64,000 nucleotides of DNA, taken from assembly GCF_000711875.1 (NCBI RefSeq), contig NZ_JONM01000008.1:62001-126000 (forward strand), written 5' to 3'. A program made the position numbers and the translations under genes. Below the pieces are notes generated by a model, which was not told the DNA's origin, made no database searches, and saw nothing but the letters and a program-made list of their open reading frames with translations. Position 1 is the first letter of the stretch; each line of letters opens with the position of its first letter. The DNA is from Andreprevotia chitinilytica DSM 18519. GTDB lineage: Bacteria; Pseudomonadota; Gammaproteobacteria; Burkholderiales; Chitinibacteraceae. Below are positions 35,079 through 43,099 of this stretch, one piece after another.

Positions 35079-36164
35079 ATGACCCAGGTGTTCAACTTCA
35101 GCGCCGGCCCGGCCGTCTTGCCGCGCGATGTGCTGTTGCAAGTCCAGCAAGAACTGACCGATTGGCACGGCAGCGGCATGTGCGTGATGGAAATGAGCCA
35201 TCGCGGCAAGGAGTTCACGCAGATCATTCATGAGGCCGAGGCAGATCTGCGCCAGCTGCTTGGCATTCCATCCAATTACAAAGTGCTGTTCATGCAGGGC
35301 GGCGCGCATTTCCAGTTCGGCATGCTGCCGCTGAATCTCACCAAGGAAGGCGACACGGTCGACTACGTGAACACCGGCCATTGGTCGAAGATCGCCATCA
35401 AGGAAGCGCGTCGTTTCGAGAACGTGAACATCGCTGCCAGCGGCGAAGACCGGCACTTCAGCTACGTGCCCGATGAAGCCAGCTGGGCAAAAACGCCGGA
35501 TGCCGCCTATCTGCACTACTGCTCGAACGAAACCATTGGCGGTGTCGAGTTCCCCTATATCCCGAATTCGGGCAGCGTGCCGCTAGTGTGCGACATGTCG
35601 TCCAACATCCTCTCCAAGCCGGTCGATATCTCGAAATTTGGCCTGATCTATGCCGGTGCGCAGAAGAACATCGGCCCATCTGGCCTCACATTGGTGATCG
35701 TGCGTGAAGACCTGCTGGGCCATGCCCGTCCAGGCACGCCGACCATGCTCGATTACAAAGTGCACGCGGACGGCGAATCGCTTTACAACACGCCGCCGAC
35801 CTTTGGCATCTATGTGGCGGGCCTCGTCTTCAAGTGGCTGCTTGCCCAAGGCGGCCTGAAGGGTATCGAGCAACGGAATATCGAAAAAGCATCGCTGCTG
35901 TACGAAACCATCGATAGTTCGAGCGGCTTCTACAGCTGCCCGGTAGAAAAGCCTTTCCGCTCGCGCATGAACGTGCCGTTCTGTCTGGCTGACGAGTCGC
36001 TGGATGACGCGTTCCTGGAGGAGTCCAAGTCGCGCGGCCTGCTGCAGCTGAAAGGCCACCGCTCTGTCGGCGGCATGCGCGCATCGATCTATAACGCGAT
36101 GACGCTGGACGGCGTGAAGGCGCTGGCGGATTTCATGCGTGACTTTGCGCGTAGCCGAGGTTAA
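35079..36164 (+). CDS. serC: phosphoserine aminotransferase
   Basis: The protein has 361 residues, as in E. coli SerC. FNFSAGPAVLPRDVL at the start, VMEMSHRGKEFTQI, and the PLP lysine in LIYAGAQKNIGPSGLTLVIV. It makes 3-phosphoserine for serine and 4-phosphohydroxythreonine for vitamin B6. AGAGGAAG lies eight bases before the ATG. It is six bases upstream of pheA, so the two form an operon, as in many betaproteobacteria. Confidence 0.97.
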   Translation: MTQVFNFSAGPAVLPRDVLLQVQQELTDWHGSGMCVMEMSHRGKEFTQIIHEAEADLRQLLGIPSNYKVLFMQGGAHFQFGMLPLNLTKEGDTVDYVNTGHWSKIAIKEARRFENVNIAASGEDRHFSYVPDEASWAKTPDAAYLHYCSNETIGGVEFPYIPNSGSVPLVCDMSSNILSKPVDISKFGLIYAGAQKNIGPSGLTLVIVREDLLGHARPGTPTMLDYKVHADGESLYNTPPTFGIYVAGLVFKWLLAQGGLKGIEQRNIEKASLLYETIDSSSGFYSCPVEKPFRSRMNVPFCLADESLDDAFLEESKSRGLLQLKGHRSVGGMRASIYNAMTLDGVKALADFMRDFARSRG

Positions 36165-36170
36165 GCCGCA

Positions 36171-37244
36171 ATGAGTGATGAATTGCTGAAACAGCATCGC
36201 GACGCCATCGATTCCATCGACGCGCAGATGCTGCAACTGCTGAACGAACGTGCGCAGCACGCCCGCACTATCGGCGAAATCAAGGGTGGTGGCGTGGTCT
36301 ACCGGCCGGAGCGTGAAGCGCAAGTGCTGACGCGCATCAAACAGCTCAACCAAGGCCCGCTGTCGGATGAAACGGCGGCCAAGCTGTTCCGCGAAATCAT
36401 GTCCGCCTGCCTGGCGCTCGAACGCCCGCTGACCATCGCCTTCCTTGGCCCGGAGGGCACCTTTAGCCAAGCCGCTGCGATCAAGCACTTTGGTCACGCA
36501 GCAACGACCCAGGCTTGTGCCTCGATTGATGAAGCGTTTCGCGTCGTTGAAGCGCGCTCGGCCGATTACGTTGTGGCTCCGGTGGAAAATTCCACTGAAG
36601 GCGCCGTGGGCCGTACGCTGGATTTGATGGTGAATTCGCCGCTGTCGATTTGTGGCGAAGTGGTGCTGCGCATTCATCACCACTTGCTGCTCAAAGGGGC
36701 GGAGCGCAGCAGCATCAAGCGTGTTTATTCGCATGCCCAGAGTCTGGCGCAATGCCATGAGTGGCTGAACAAGAACCTGCCGGCCGACGTCGAGCGCATT
36801 TCCGTGGTGAGTAATGCGGAAGCGGCACGGCTGGCCAGCCTCGATCCGACTTCAGCCGCCATTGCCGGCGACGCAGCGGCGGAACGTTTCGGCTTGGTCA
36901 AGCTGGCGGAAAACATCGAAGACGAGCCAAACAACACCACGCGCTTCCTGGTTCTTGGGTATCAGCAGACAACGGCCTCCGGCAAAGACAAAACCTCACT
37001 GGTCATCTCCGCGCCGAACCGGCCGGGCGCCTTGCATTCGTTGATCGAACCGCTGGCCCGGCATGGCGTATCGATGAGCAAGTTCGAATCGCGGCCGAGT
37101 CGCACCGGGTTGTGGGAATACCTGTTCTTTGTCGATGTCGATGGTCATGTCAATGACGCCAAGCTGGTGAGCGCAATGGATGAGCTGCGCCAGACTGCGG
37201 CGTTCGTCAAAGTGCTCGGCGCTTACCCGGCGGCGGTGATATGA
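36171..37244 (+). CDS. pheA: bifunctional chorismate mutase / prephenate dehydratase
   Basis: The protein has 357 residues in three parts: AroQ-type chorismate mutase (about 1-85, LLKQHRDAIDSIDAQMLQLL), prephenate dehydratase (about 92-270, FLGPEGTFSQAA and PVENSTEGAVGRTLDLM) and a C-terminal ACT domain (about 275-357, with APNRPGALHSLIEPL and the ESRP motif in KFESRPSRTGLWEY) that binds phenylalanine for feedback control. It makes phenylpyruvate from chorismate. It overlaps the next gene by four bases (ATGA). Confidence 0.97.
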   Translation: MSDELLKQHRDAIDSIDAQMLQLLNERAQHARTIGEIKGGGVVYRPEREAQVLTRIKQLNQGPLSDETAAKLFREIMSACLALERPLTIAFLGPEGTFSQAAAIKHFGHAATTQACASIDEAFRVVEARSADYVVAPVENSTEGAVGRTLDLMVNSPLSICGEVVLRIHHHLLLKGAERSSIKRVYSHAQSLAQCHEWLNKNLPADVERISVVSNAEAARLASLDPTSAAIAGDAAAERFGLVKLAENIEDEPNNTTRFLVLGYQQTTASGKDKTSLVISAPNRPGALHSLIEPLARHGVSMSKFESRPSRTGLWEYLFFVDVDGHVNDAKLVSAMDELRQTAAFVKVLGAYPAAVI

Positions 37245-37828
37245 AAGCGGTCGCCGTCTTTTGTGGTTCCCGGCATGGTGAAAACCCGGCATTTGCTGCT
37301 GCGACGCGTGAACTGGGCCGTTTGCTGGCCGAGCGTGATCTGGCGCTTGTGTACGGCGGTGGCAAGGTCGGCTTGATGGGGGAGGTGGCCGAAAGCTGCC
37401 TCGCCGCCGGTGGCAAGGTGATCGGCGTGATCCCGGACTTCATGGTCGAGCGAGAGCTGGCGCTGCAGACATGTACCGAGCTGCATATCGTCGATTCGAT
37501 GCATACCCGCAAGGCGAGAATGGCCGAGTTGGCTGATGCCTTTGTCGCCTTGCCCGGTGGTTTCGGCACCTTCGACGAATTGTTCGAGATTCTCACCTGG
37601 GGCCAGATCGGCCTGCACGGCAAGCCGGTCGGCATGCTGGATACGGCAGGTTATTACGCTGGTCTGCGTGAATTTCTTGGCAAAACCGTTGCGGAAGGCT
37701 TTGTGCGTGACGCCGAATTTGCCAAACTACAATTTGCAACCGAACCCGCCGTACTGCTGGATCGGTTGGCGGCCACGCCGCTCTTACCCGCACGCTGGGC
37801 CAAGGCTGATTTGCTGAGCAAGAGCTGA
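37241..37828 (+). CDS. LOG-family Rossmann protein (TIGR00730, cytokinin riboside 5'-monophosphate phosphoribohydrolase type)
   Basis: The protein has 195 residues. The conserved catalytic pair is present: PGGFGTFDELFE at 105-116 and MHTRKARM (Arg90). Family members act on nucleoside 5'-monophosphates, releasing the base; bacterial substrates include AMP and possibly others. It starts within the pheA stop (ATGA) and so is read with the aromatic genes, but no direct pathway link is known. Confidence 0.9.
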   Translation: MKAVAVFCGSRHGENPAFAAATRELGRLLAERDLALVYGGGKVGLMGEVAESCLAAGGKVIGVIPDFMVERELALQTCTELHIVDSMHTRKARMAELADAFVALPGGFGTFDELFEILTWGQIGLHGKPVGMLDTAGYYAGLREFLGKTVAEGFVRDAEFAKLQFATEPAVLLDRLAATPLLPARWAKADLLSKS

Positions 37829-37902
37829 ACAGGTCGCCACTCGCCCGCGTTATCGGCCGACGTTTTTTGACTGAGACCGTCCTGGTATCCAAGGTGAAGA
37901 CC

Positions 37903-38523
37903 ATGGAATACATCGAGTTTCCACAGCGCGCTGGCCGGGCCGCAGATGCCCGAGCGGCGGCCGCGCTGATCTATCAGGCAGATGCGCCGTTCTACGATTA
38001 TTGGTTTGCACTGACGCCTGAGCTGATACAGACCAATCTCGCCTTGCTCTGGCAAGCCGGCACTGGCGCTTATAGCCACACCAATCACGAGGTCTGGACC
38101 AACAAGGGCAATGTGATCGCGCTGGCTTCGCATTATCCGGCCGAGCGGCACGGCCAGCTCGCGACTGAGCTGGCCGCCCAACTGGATCTATTGCCGCTGG
38201 ATGCCACCATCCTGCATCGGCGTGCGGCTGAGCTGGCTTACCTGTTTGCCCACATTCCCCACAATGCCTGGTATCTACGCACGCTCACGGTGAGCGCCGA
38301 TTTGCGTGGGCACGGGCTGGGTGGTCGTATCTTGCGGGATATCGTTTTGATGGCGGATGCGGCTGGCTATAACGCGGTGCATGCCGATGTCGATGGCGGC
38401 AATCCGGGGGCCGTGAAGTTTTATACCCGGCATGGATTTGAAGTCATTGCCGAAACCAAGGTGCGCGCCCTGGTCGATCACGACCTGCCGGCCAGCTTGC
38501 GAATGGTGCGATGGCTGGCATAG
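37903..38523 (+). CDS. GNAT-family N-acetyltransferase
   Basis: The protein has 206 residues. The acetyl-CoA loop lies in LTVSADLRGHGLGGRILRDI, followed by GYNAVHADVDGGNPGAVKFYTRHGFEV, typical motif A/B of GNAT. The substrate is not visible. AAGGTGAAG lies before the ATG at 37903. The frame is open further upstream but only with a TTG start. Its 3' end overlaps the convergent GGDEF gene by 46 bases. Confidence 0.85.
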   Translation: MEYIEFPQRAGRAADARAAAALIYQADAPFYDYWFALTPELIQTNLALLWQAGTGAYSHTNHEVWTNKGNVIALASHYPAERHGQLATELAAQLDLLPLDATILHRRAAELAYLFAHIPHNAWYLRTLTVSADLRGHGLGGRILRDIVLMADAAGYNAVHADVDGGNPGAVKFYTRHGFEVIAETKVRALVDHDLPASLRMVRWLA

Positions 38524-39758
38524 ACCAGCATGGTTTCTTCTTCCTCTTCCAGCGTCGCTTCACAGACCAGCCCATCCTGCGTCATCGCGCAGTTCCGACC
38601 GGCCCGTTTGGCCGCATAGAGCGCCTGGTCGGCACGGCGCATCACACCGCCGACCGTTTCCCCTGGCTCGAATACCGCCAATCCGACGCTGAGTGTGGGT
38701 GCGGGGCCAAAGTCCGGGATGGTCAGGGCGCGGATGCGGGCGACAATCCGGCCGGCAATGCGTTCTGCGGCGTGCTGGTTGGTTTCCGGTAGCAGGACTG
38801 CAAATTCGTCGCCGCCGAGCCGGCCGAGCGTATCGCCAGAGCGCAAGACTTCATGGATGGCAGCGGTGATGGCGCGCAAGACGATGTCGCCAGTGGCATG
38901 GCCGCGTTCATCGTTGACGCCTTTGAAGTGGTCCACGTCGATGATCAGCAGCGCCGGATGTTCGCCCCGTTCCGCAATGGCTTGCAGGCGTTCGGCCAGA
39001 AACAGGAAGTGGCGGCGATTGGCGAGCCCGGTCAGACCATCGGTGTTGGCCAGCTCGGTCAGCTGCGATTCAACGGCGCGCAGCTCGGTTTCGGCCCGCT
39101 CATTGGTCATCAGCAGCAAGGTACTGATGGTGATGACCGCCAGCAGAACGATGCAAAGAAAGGCAAAGCCGAACAGTGGGTCATCGTCGAAATAGCTCGC
39201 GTTCTGCGGCATGGTCAGCCCGGAGACGCCACGGATCAGTTGTGCCAGTGCGCACAAGGCATAGCTGCCCAACAGGATGTTGAGGGTGCCGCGTACCGAC
39301 TCCGGCGTATCCGGCTGGCGCACTTGCAGCAGGCGACCGCACAACAGCAGAAAACCGAGTGAAAAGATGAAGACGTTGGTGCCGAGCGGCAGCCCCAATT
39401 GCATGCCGACCAGCCAGGCGGCATAGCAGAATAGCCAGAGCAGATAATCTTGTACTTCCCGCCGTTGGCTGGTCTGGTGCAAAAAGCGCCGCAAGCCAGC
39501 CGCGATCAGCACCGGTTGCAGCAGCAGCAAGGCATTGGCGGCGTAGGCGGTCCAGAAGAGGGGGATGACGTCGCGTAGCGCGATACCCAATGCGCCGGCA
39601 CCGAAGGCGAATTCACCCCAAACCCAATGCCAGTAGCCCGGGTAGACGCGGCGGCTCCTGCCCATCAAGGTCATGATGAGCCCGGTGGCGAAGAAAACCG
39701 CGGCAGCCAGCGTCAGGATCGAACGCGGGTGCAGAAACTCGACGGCGACGCTAGACAC
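38478..39758 (-). CDS. membrane diguanylate cyclase (GGDEF)
   Basis: The protein has 426 residues. Six or seven hydrophobic helices fill residues 10-225, then a coiled-coil link and a GGDEF domain (LTGLANRRHFLFLAERL, then RLGGDEFAVLLPETN). The active-site motif is intact, and an RxxD inhibition site (RSGD) lies five residues before it, so it probably makes c-di-GMP and is product-inhibited. The start is GTG (39758) with AGGA seven bases upstream; the AGGA directly touches the end of the repeat element 39770-40100. It is convergent to the GNAT gene, with overlapping 3' ends. Confidence 0.92.
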   Translation of the reverse strand: MSSVAVEFLHPRSILTLAAAVFFATGLIMTLMGRSRRVYPGYWHWVWGEFAFGAGALGIALRDVIPLFWTAYAANALLLLQPVLIAAGLRRFLHQTSQRREVQDYLLWLFCYAAWLVGMQLGLPLGTNVFIFSLGFLLLCGRLLQVRQPDTPESVRGTLNILLGSYALCALAQLIRGVSGLTMPQNASYFDDDPLFGFAFLCIVLLAVITISTLLLMTNERAETELRAVESQLTELANTDGLTGLANRRHFLFLAERLQAIAERGEHPALLIIDVDHFKGVNDERGHATGDIVLRAITAAIHEVLRSGDTLGRLGGDEFAVLLPETNQHAAERIAGRIVARIRALTIPDFGPAPTLSVGLAVFEPGETVGGVMRRADQALYAAKRAGRNCAMTQDGLVCEATLEEEEETMLVYASHRTIRKLAGRS

Positions 39759-39769
39759 GCTGTGATCCT

Positions 39770-40100
39770 AGGCTCTGTTGACGTCTGTTACACGGCTGCG
39801 TTTGGGGCAATTCGGGATGCAGCGTTGGGCCGTGAAGCGCGCAGTGGTGTTAACACCACAAGCGATTCGCGGCACGGCGATGCGCCCGAAAGGCCCCAAA
39901 CCCTCTACGTGCGAGGGATTTATCCTTGCTCAGTGATGGGGCTGGGCCGGAAAAAGGCCAATTACGTTGTTCCGCTCCTAGCCAATAACCGGTTATTGCC
40001 GTCGTCGCGCCCACGCGCCCATCGGGCGCTCCCTGATCACACGGGGGACTTGGCCTTTTTCCGGCCCAGCGCAGCCGCGTAACAGACGTCAACAGAGCCT
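39770..40100. mobile_element. MITE-like element A, 331 bp, terminal inverted repeats
   Basis: Ends are 22-bp perfect inverted repeats (AGGCTCTGTTGACGTCTGTT then AC), extending to 31 bp with one mismatch (39770-39800 against 40070-40100). Inside is a second perfect 21-bp pair, GCTGGGCCGGAAAAAGGCCA plus A (39941-39961) with its complement at 40050-40070, and a central palindrome CAATAACCGGTTATTG. No gene is encoded. The outer 15 bases are shared with element B. No clear target duplication was found. It fills most of the 467-base gap between the GGDEF gene and hisC. Confidence 0.75.
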
Positions 40101-40225
40101 CGGCTCTTGCTGTTTCCACCTTAGCGGCGATCGACGTCAAAGCAAGCCACGCCGCGCCTCACGCCTGCTACCCGGCGTGGTAACCTTCTGGTTCTCCCGT
40201 CTTGCTTGCCTGTCAGGAATTCCCC

Positions 40226-41326
40226 ATGTCGCTTTGTGATCTTGCCCCCGAATACGTCCGTGCCATTGCCCCGTACCAACCCGGCCGCCCGATTGAGGAA
40301 GTTGCCCGTGAACTTGACCTCGATCCGGCGACGATCGTGAAACTGGCCTCGAACGAAAACCCGCTTGGTATCGGCCCGAAAGCCAAGGCTGCTGTTGCAG
40401 CGCATTTGAATGAACTGGCGCGCTACCCGGACGATGCGGCGTTTTCGCTCAAGCATAAAATCGGCAAGAAATTCGGTGTGAAAGAGGCCCAGATCATTCT
40501 GGGCGCCGGTTCCAACGACATTCTCGAATTCGTCGCGCATGCTTTCCTGAGCCCAGGCGTTTCGTCGGTGTATTCGCAGTACACGTTCGCCGTTTACCCG
40601 CTGGCCGTGCAAGCCACTGGCGCGACTGGCATCGAAGTGAAGGCTGTTGATTACGGCCATGATCTGGAGGCCATGCTGGCGGCCATCCGCCCGGATACAC
40701 GCGTGGTGTGGATCGCCAACCCGAATAATCCGACCGGCACGCTGGCCCGGCCGGGTGATCTGATCGAATTCCTGGAAAAGTGCCCCAAGGACGTGTTGGT
40801 AGTGCTGGACGAGGCGTATACCGAATTCCTGCCAGCGGAAAAACGCTCCGATTCAGTGCAATGGCTGCGCCAGTTTCCGAACCTGGTGGTGAGCCGCACG
40901 TTCTCCAAAGCTTATGGTTTGGCCGGGTTGCGGGTCGGCTTTGCGATGATGAGCGAAGAAGTGGCCAATATCGTCAACCGGGTGCGCCGGCCATTCAATG
41001 TCAACAATCTGGCACTGGCGGCGGCTGAAGCGGCGCTGGATGATGTCGAATTTCTGCAGGAATCGGTGCGGATCAACCGCGAAGGCATGGTACAGATCAC
41101 ATCCGCGCTGCAGCAGCTTGGCATCCCGTTTATCCAGAGCTGGGGCAACTTCGTGACCTTCCATGTGGGCGATGCCAAGGCGCTGAATCAGTTCATGCTC
41201 CAGAACGGCGTGATCCTGCGTCCGCTGGCGGGTTACAACATGCCGAACTCGTTGCGGGTGTCGATTGGCTTGCCGGCAGAAAATGCCCGCTTTATCGATG
41301 TGCTGAAGCAAGCGCTGGCGGACTGA
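40226..41326 (+). CDS. hisC: histidinol-phosphate aminotransferase
   Basis: The protein has 366 residues and class I/II aminotransferase fold: KLASNENPLGIGP, the PLP lysine in VVSRTFSKAYGLAGLRVGF and C-terminal PLAGYNMPNSLRVSIG. It converts imidazole acetol phosphate and glutamate to histidinol phosphate; HisC of this type beside pheA can also serve phenylalanine and tyrosine formation. The ATG at 40226 has AGGAA upstream; an earlier TTG/ATG would add eight odd residues. It stands 1.7 kb from serC-pheA, with element A just before it. Confidence 0.95.
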   Translation: MSLCDLAPEYVRAIAPYQPGRPIEEVARELDLDPATIVKLASNENPLGIGPKAKAAVAAHLNELARYPDDAAFSLKHKIGKKFGVKEAQIILGAGSNDILEFVAHAFLSPGVSSVYSQYTFAVYPLAVQATGATGIEVKAVDYGHDLEAMLAAIRPDTRVVWIANPNNPTGTLARPGDLIEFLEKCPKDVLVVLDEAYTEFLPAEKRSDSVQWLRQFPNLVVSRTFSKAYGLAGLRVGFAMMSEEVANIVNRVRRPFNVNNLALAAAEAALDDVEFLQESVRINREGMVQITSALQQLGIPFIQSWGNFVTFHVGDAKALNQFMLQNGVILRPLAGYNMPNSLRVSIGLPAENARFIDVLKQALAD

Positions 41327-41359
41327 CCTGCAGCCAGCAGTTGCAGTTACTGAGCGACA

Positions 41360-41393
41360 AACAACAACGCCGGCAAATGCCGGCGTTGTTGTT
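41360..41393. terminator. bidirectional terminator between hisC and mscL
   Basis: AACAACAACGCCGGCA (41360-41375) pairs with TGCCGGCGTTGTTGTT (41378-41393); the inner 8 bp are GC-rich and the outer part gives T-rich runs on both strands. Confidence 0.85.
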
Positions 41394-41407
41394 TGTGATG
41401 CTGTTGC

Positions 41408-41833
41408 TTATTTTTTGAGCGAATCGCGAATTTCGCGCAGCAGCAGCACGTCTTCCGGTGTCGGGGCCGGTTCGGCTGGTGCAGCGGGTTCTTCGCGCTT
41501 GAGCTTGTTCATCAGTTTCACGATCAGGAAGATGGCAAAGGCCACGATCAGGAAACTGATGCAGATATTGATGAAATTGCCGATGTTGAGTGTCACCGCG
41601 CCTGCTTTTTGAGCGGCATCGAGCGTGACATAAGGGCCGGGGGTTTTGCCTTGGGCCAGCACGAGAAAGATATTCGCAAAGTCGACCTTGCCGATGATGA
41701 AGCCCAGCGGCGGCATGATGATGTCTTTGACCAGCGAATCAACGATCTTGCCGAATGCGGCGCCGATCACGACACCGATCGCCAGATCCATGACGTTGCC
41801 GCGCATCGCGAACTCTTTGAACTCCTTGAACAT
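41408..41833 (-). CDS. mscL: large-conductance mechanosensitive channel MscL
   Basis: The protein has 141 residues. [20 protein letters not shown] is the MscL N-terminus, [20 protein letters not shown] the pore helix and [19 protein letters not shown] the second helix, followed by a Pro/Ala-rich stretch and a C-terminal helix. It opens under strong osmotic downshock as a pentamer. AGGGGAAA lies before the ATG at 41833; a longer frame begins upstream but is not family-like. With the MscS homologue at 653-1537, the window codes for two tension-gated safety valves. Confidence 0.97.
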   Translation of the reverse strand: MFKEFKEFAMRGNVMDLAIGVVIGAAFGKIVDSLVKDIIMPPLGFIIGKVDFANIFLVLAQGKTPGPYVTLDAAQKAGAVTLNIGNFINICISFLIVAFAIFLIVKLMNKLKREEPAAPAEPAPTPEDVLLLREIRDSLKK

Positions 41834-41907
41834 ATTGCGTTTCCCCTGTGTGGATTTGAAGAGGCGCACAGCCTAGGTGGGCTGACGGCGTGCTGTCAAC
41901 GAGACGA

Positions 41908-42966
41908 TCAGCGTTGACGTCCGCTCGGCCGGGTCAGGTAGCAGGTGATTTCTTCCCGGTCGTGATACAGCTGCTTGGCGGTCAGTGTGTAGTGGACATC
42001 GGCACCGGCCAAAGCGTCGTCGATCAGGTCAAAACACCGCTCGATTTCCTGCCAGCGTTTTTTCATCGGCAGCTTCAGATTGAAGATGGCGTGACGGGTC
42101 ATGCCAGCGGCAAACCAGCGTGCCATCAGCTCGGCGATACGCACCGGCTGCTCGACCATATCGCACACCAGCCAATCCACCGGATGTTGCGGACGGAACT
42201 TGAAGCCGTCCTCGCGCAGATGTTTGACGTGTGGATGAAGCGCCATATCGCCCTTCATCGGGCCGTTGTCGATGGCAAACACCTTGAGCCCGCGGCTGAT
42301 GAGTTGGTAGGTCCAGCCACCCGGCGCCGCGCCGAGATCGACACCGACCATGCCGGGCTTGAGGCGTTGATCTGCATCCGGCACCAGCACCATCAGTGCT
42401 TCGGCCAGTTTCAGCGTGGAGCGGCTGGGTGCCTGGGTCGGCATCCGCACGCGGGCAATGCCCAGCGGCCACGGGCTGCTGCGATTGGGGTCGGCGACGC
42501 AAATCCATGCCTCGCTCATGCTGGTGTAGAACAGGTGCAGCCGCCAGCGGCCGGGTTTAGGCGCGATCCGGTCAGCGAGCGCCTTGTTGACGATGTCACC
42601 GAAGCGGCGGCAGAAGCCGGAGAGCTGTTTGCCGGCATCGCTATCCGGGTGCTCCAGCAACACTTCGCTCCACGGGCCTTGCTGGTTGGCGGGGAGGGCA
42701 TCGATGGCGGCCAGCAACGGTGTCAGCCGATCACGCTCACCCAGCTCGACGCGTGCCAAGGCAACCACGACTTGCCGGGCAAAGATCAGCTGATACACAT
42801 CGATTTCGCGCATCAAGCGCTGCGCTTCGGCCATCGAGTGCGGTGTAAAGCGGAGCCAGCCTAAGCCTTTTTCCCACTCGCCGTCGTCTTGCAGGCGGGA
42901 TTCGAGTTCATGGCGGCAATCGTCTTCGAAGCCGGGGCGGCAGTACAGGAGCAGGGACGGAATCAT
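41908..42966 (-). CDS. rlmM: 23S rRNA (cytidine-2498-2'-O)-methyltransferase RlmM
   Basis: The protein has 352 residues (E. coli 366). The N-terminal THUMP-like part is followed by a Rossmann SAM site VGVDLGAAPGGWTYQLISRG and VDWLVCDMVEQPVRI, and the conserved KLPMKKRWQEIERC. It methylates the ribose of C2498 in 23S rRNA, using a Lys-Asp-Lys-Glu type centre. It is transcribed away from mscL and not clearly in an operon. Confidence 0.93.
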   Translation of the reverse strand: MIPSLLLYCRPGFEDDCRHELESRLQDDGEWEKGLGWLRFTPHSMAEAQRLMREIDVYQLIFARQVVVALARVELGERDRLTPLLAAIDALPANQQGPWSEVLLEHPDSDAGKQLSGFCRRFGDIVNKALADRIAPKPGRWRLHLFYTSMSEAWICVADPNRSSPWPLGIARVRMPTQAPSRSTLKLAEALMVLVPDADQRLKPGMVGVDLGAAPGGWTYQLISRGLKVFAIDNGPMKGDMALHPHVKHLREDGFKFRPQHPVDWLVCDMVEQPVRIAELMARWFAAGMTRHAIFNLKLPMKKRWQEIERCFDLIDDALAGADVHYTLTAKQLYHDREEITCYLTRPSGRQR

Positions 42967-43099
42967 GGTGGATCGTTACAGCCAAATTGAAGCAAGACGC
43001 GAAGGATACAGCAGGAAAGACCGGTCGGCGTGGTGCGGGCAACGAGCGGTAAGGGGGACGACGGCGAGATCGACTTGTAGCGATCCAGTCTCCCTGATC

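Noticed and set aside
39627-40140. Open frames inside element A
   Set aside because: They lie over nested inverted repeats and have no family resemblance.
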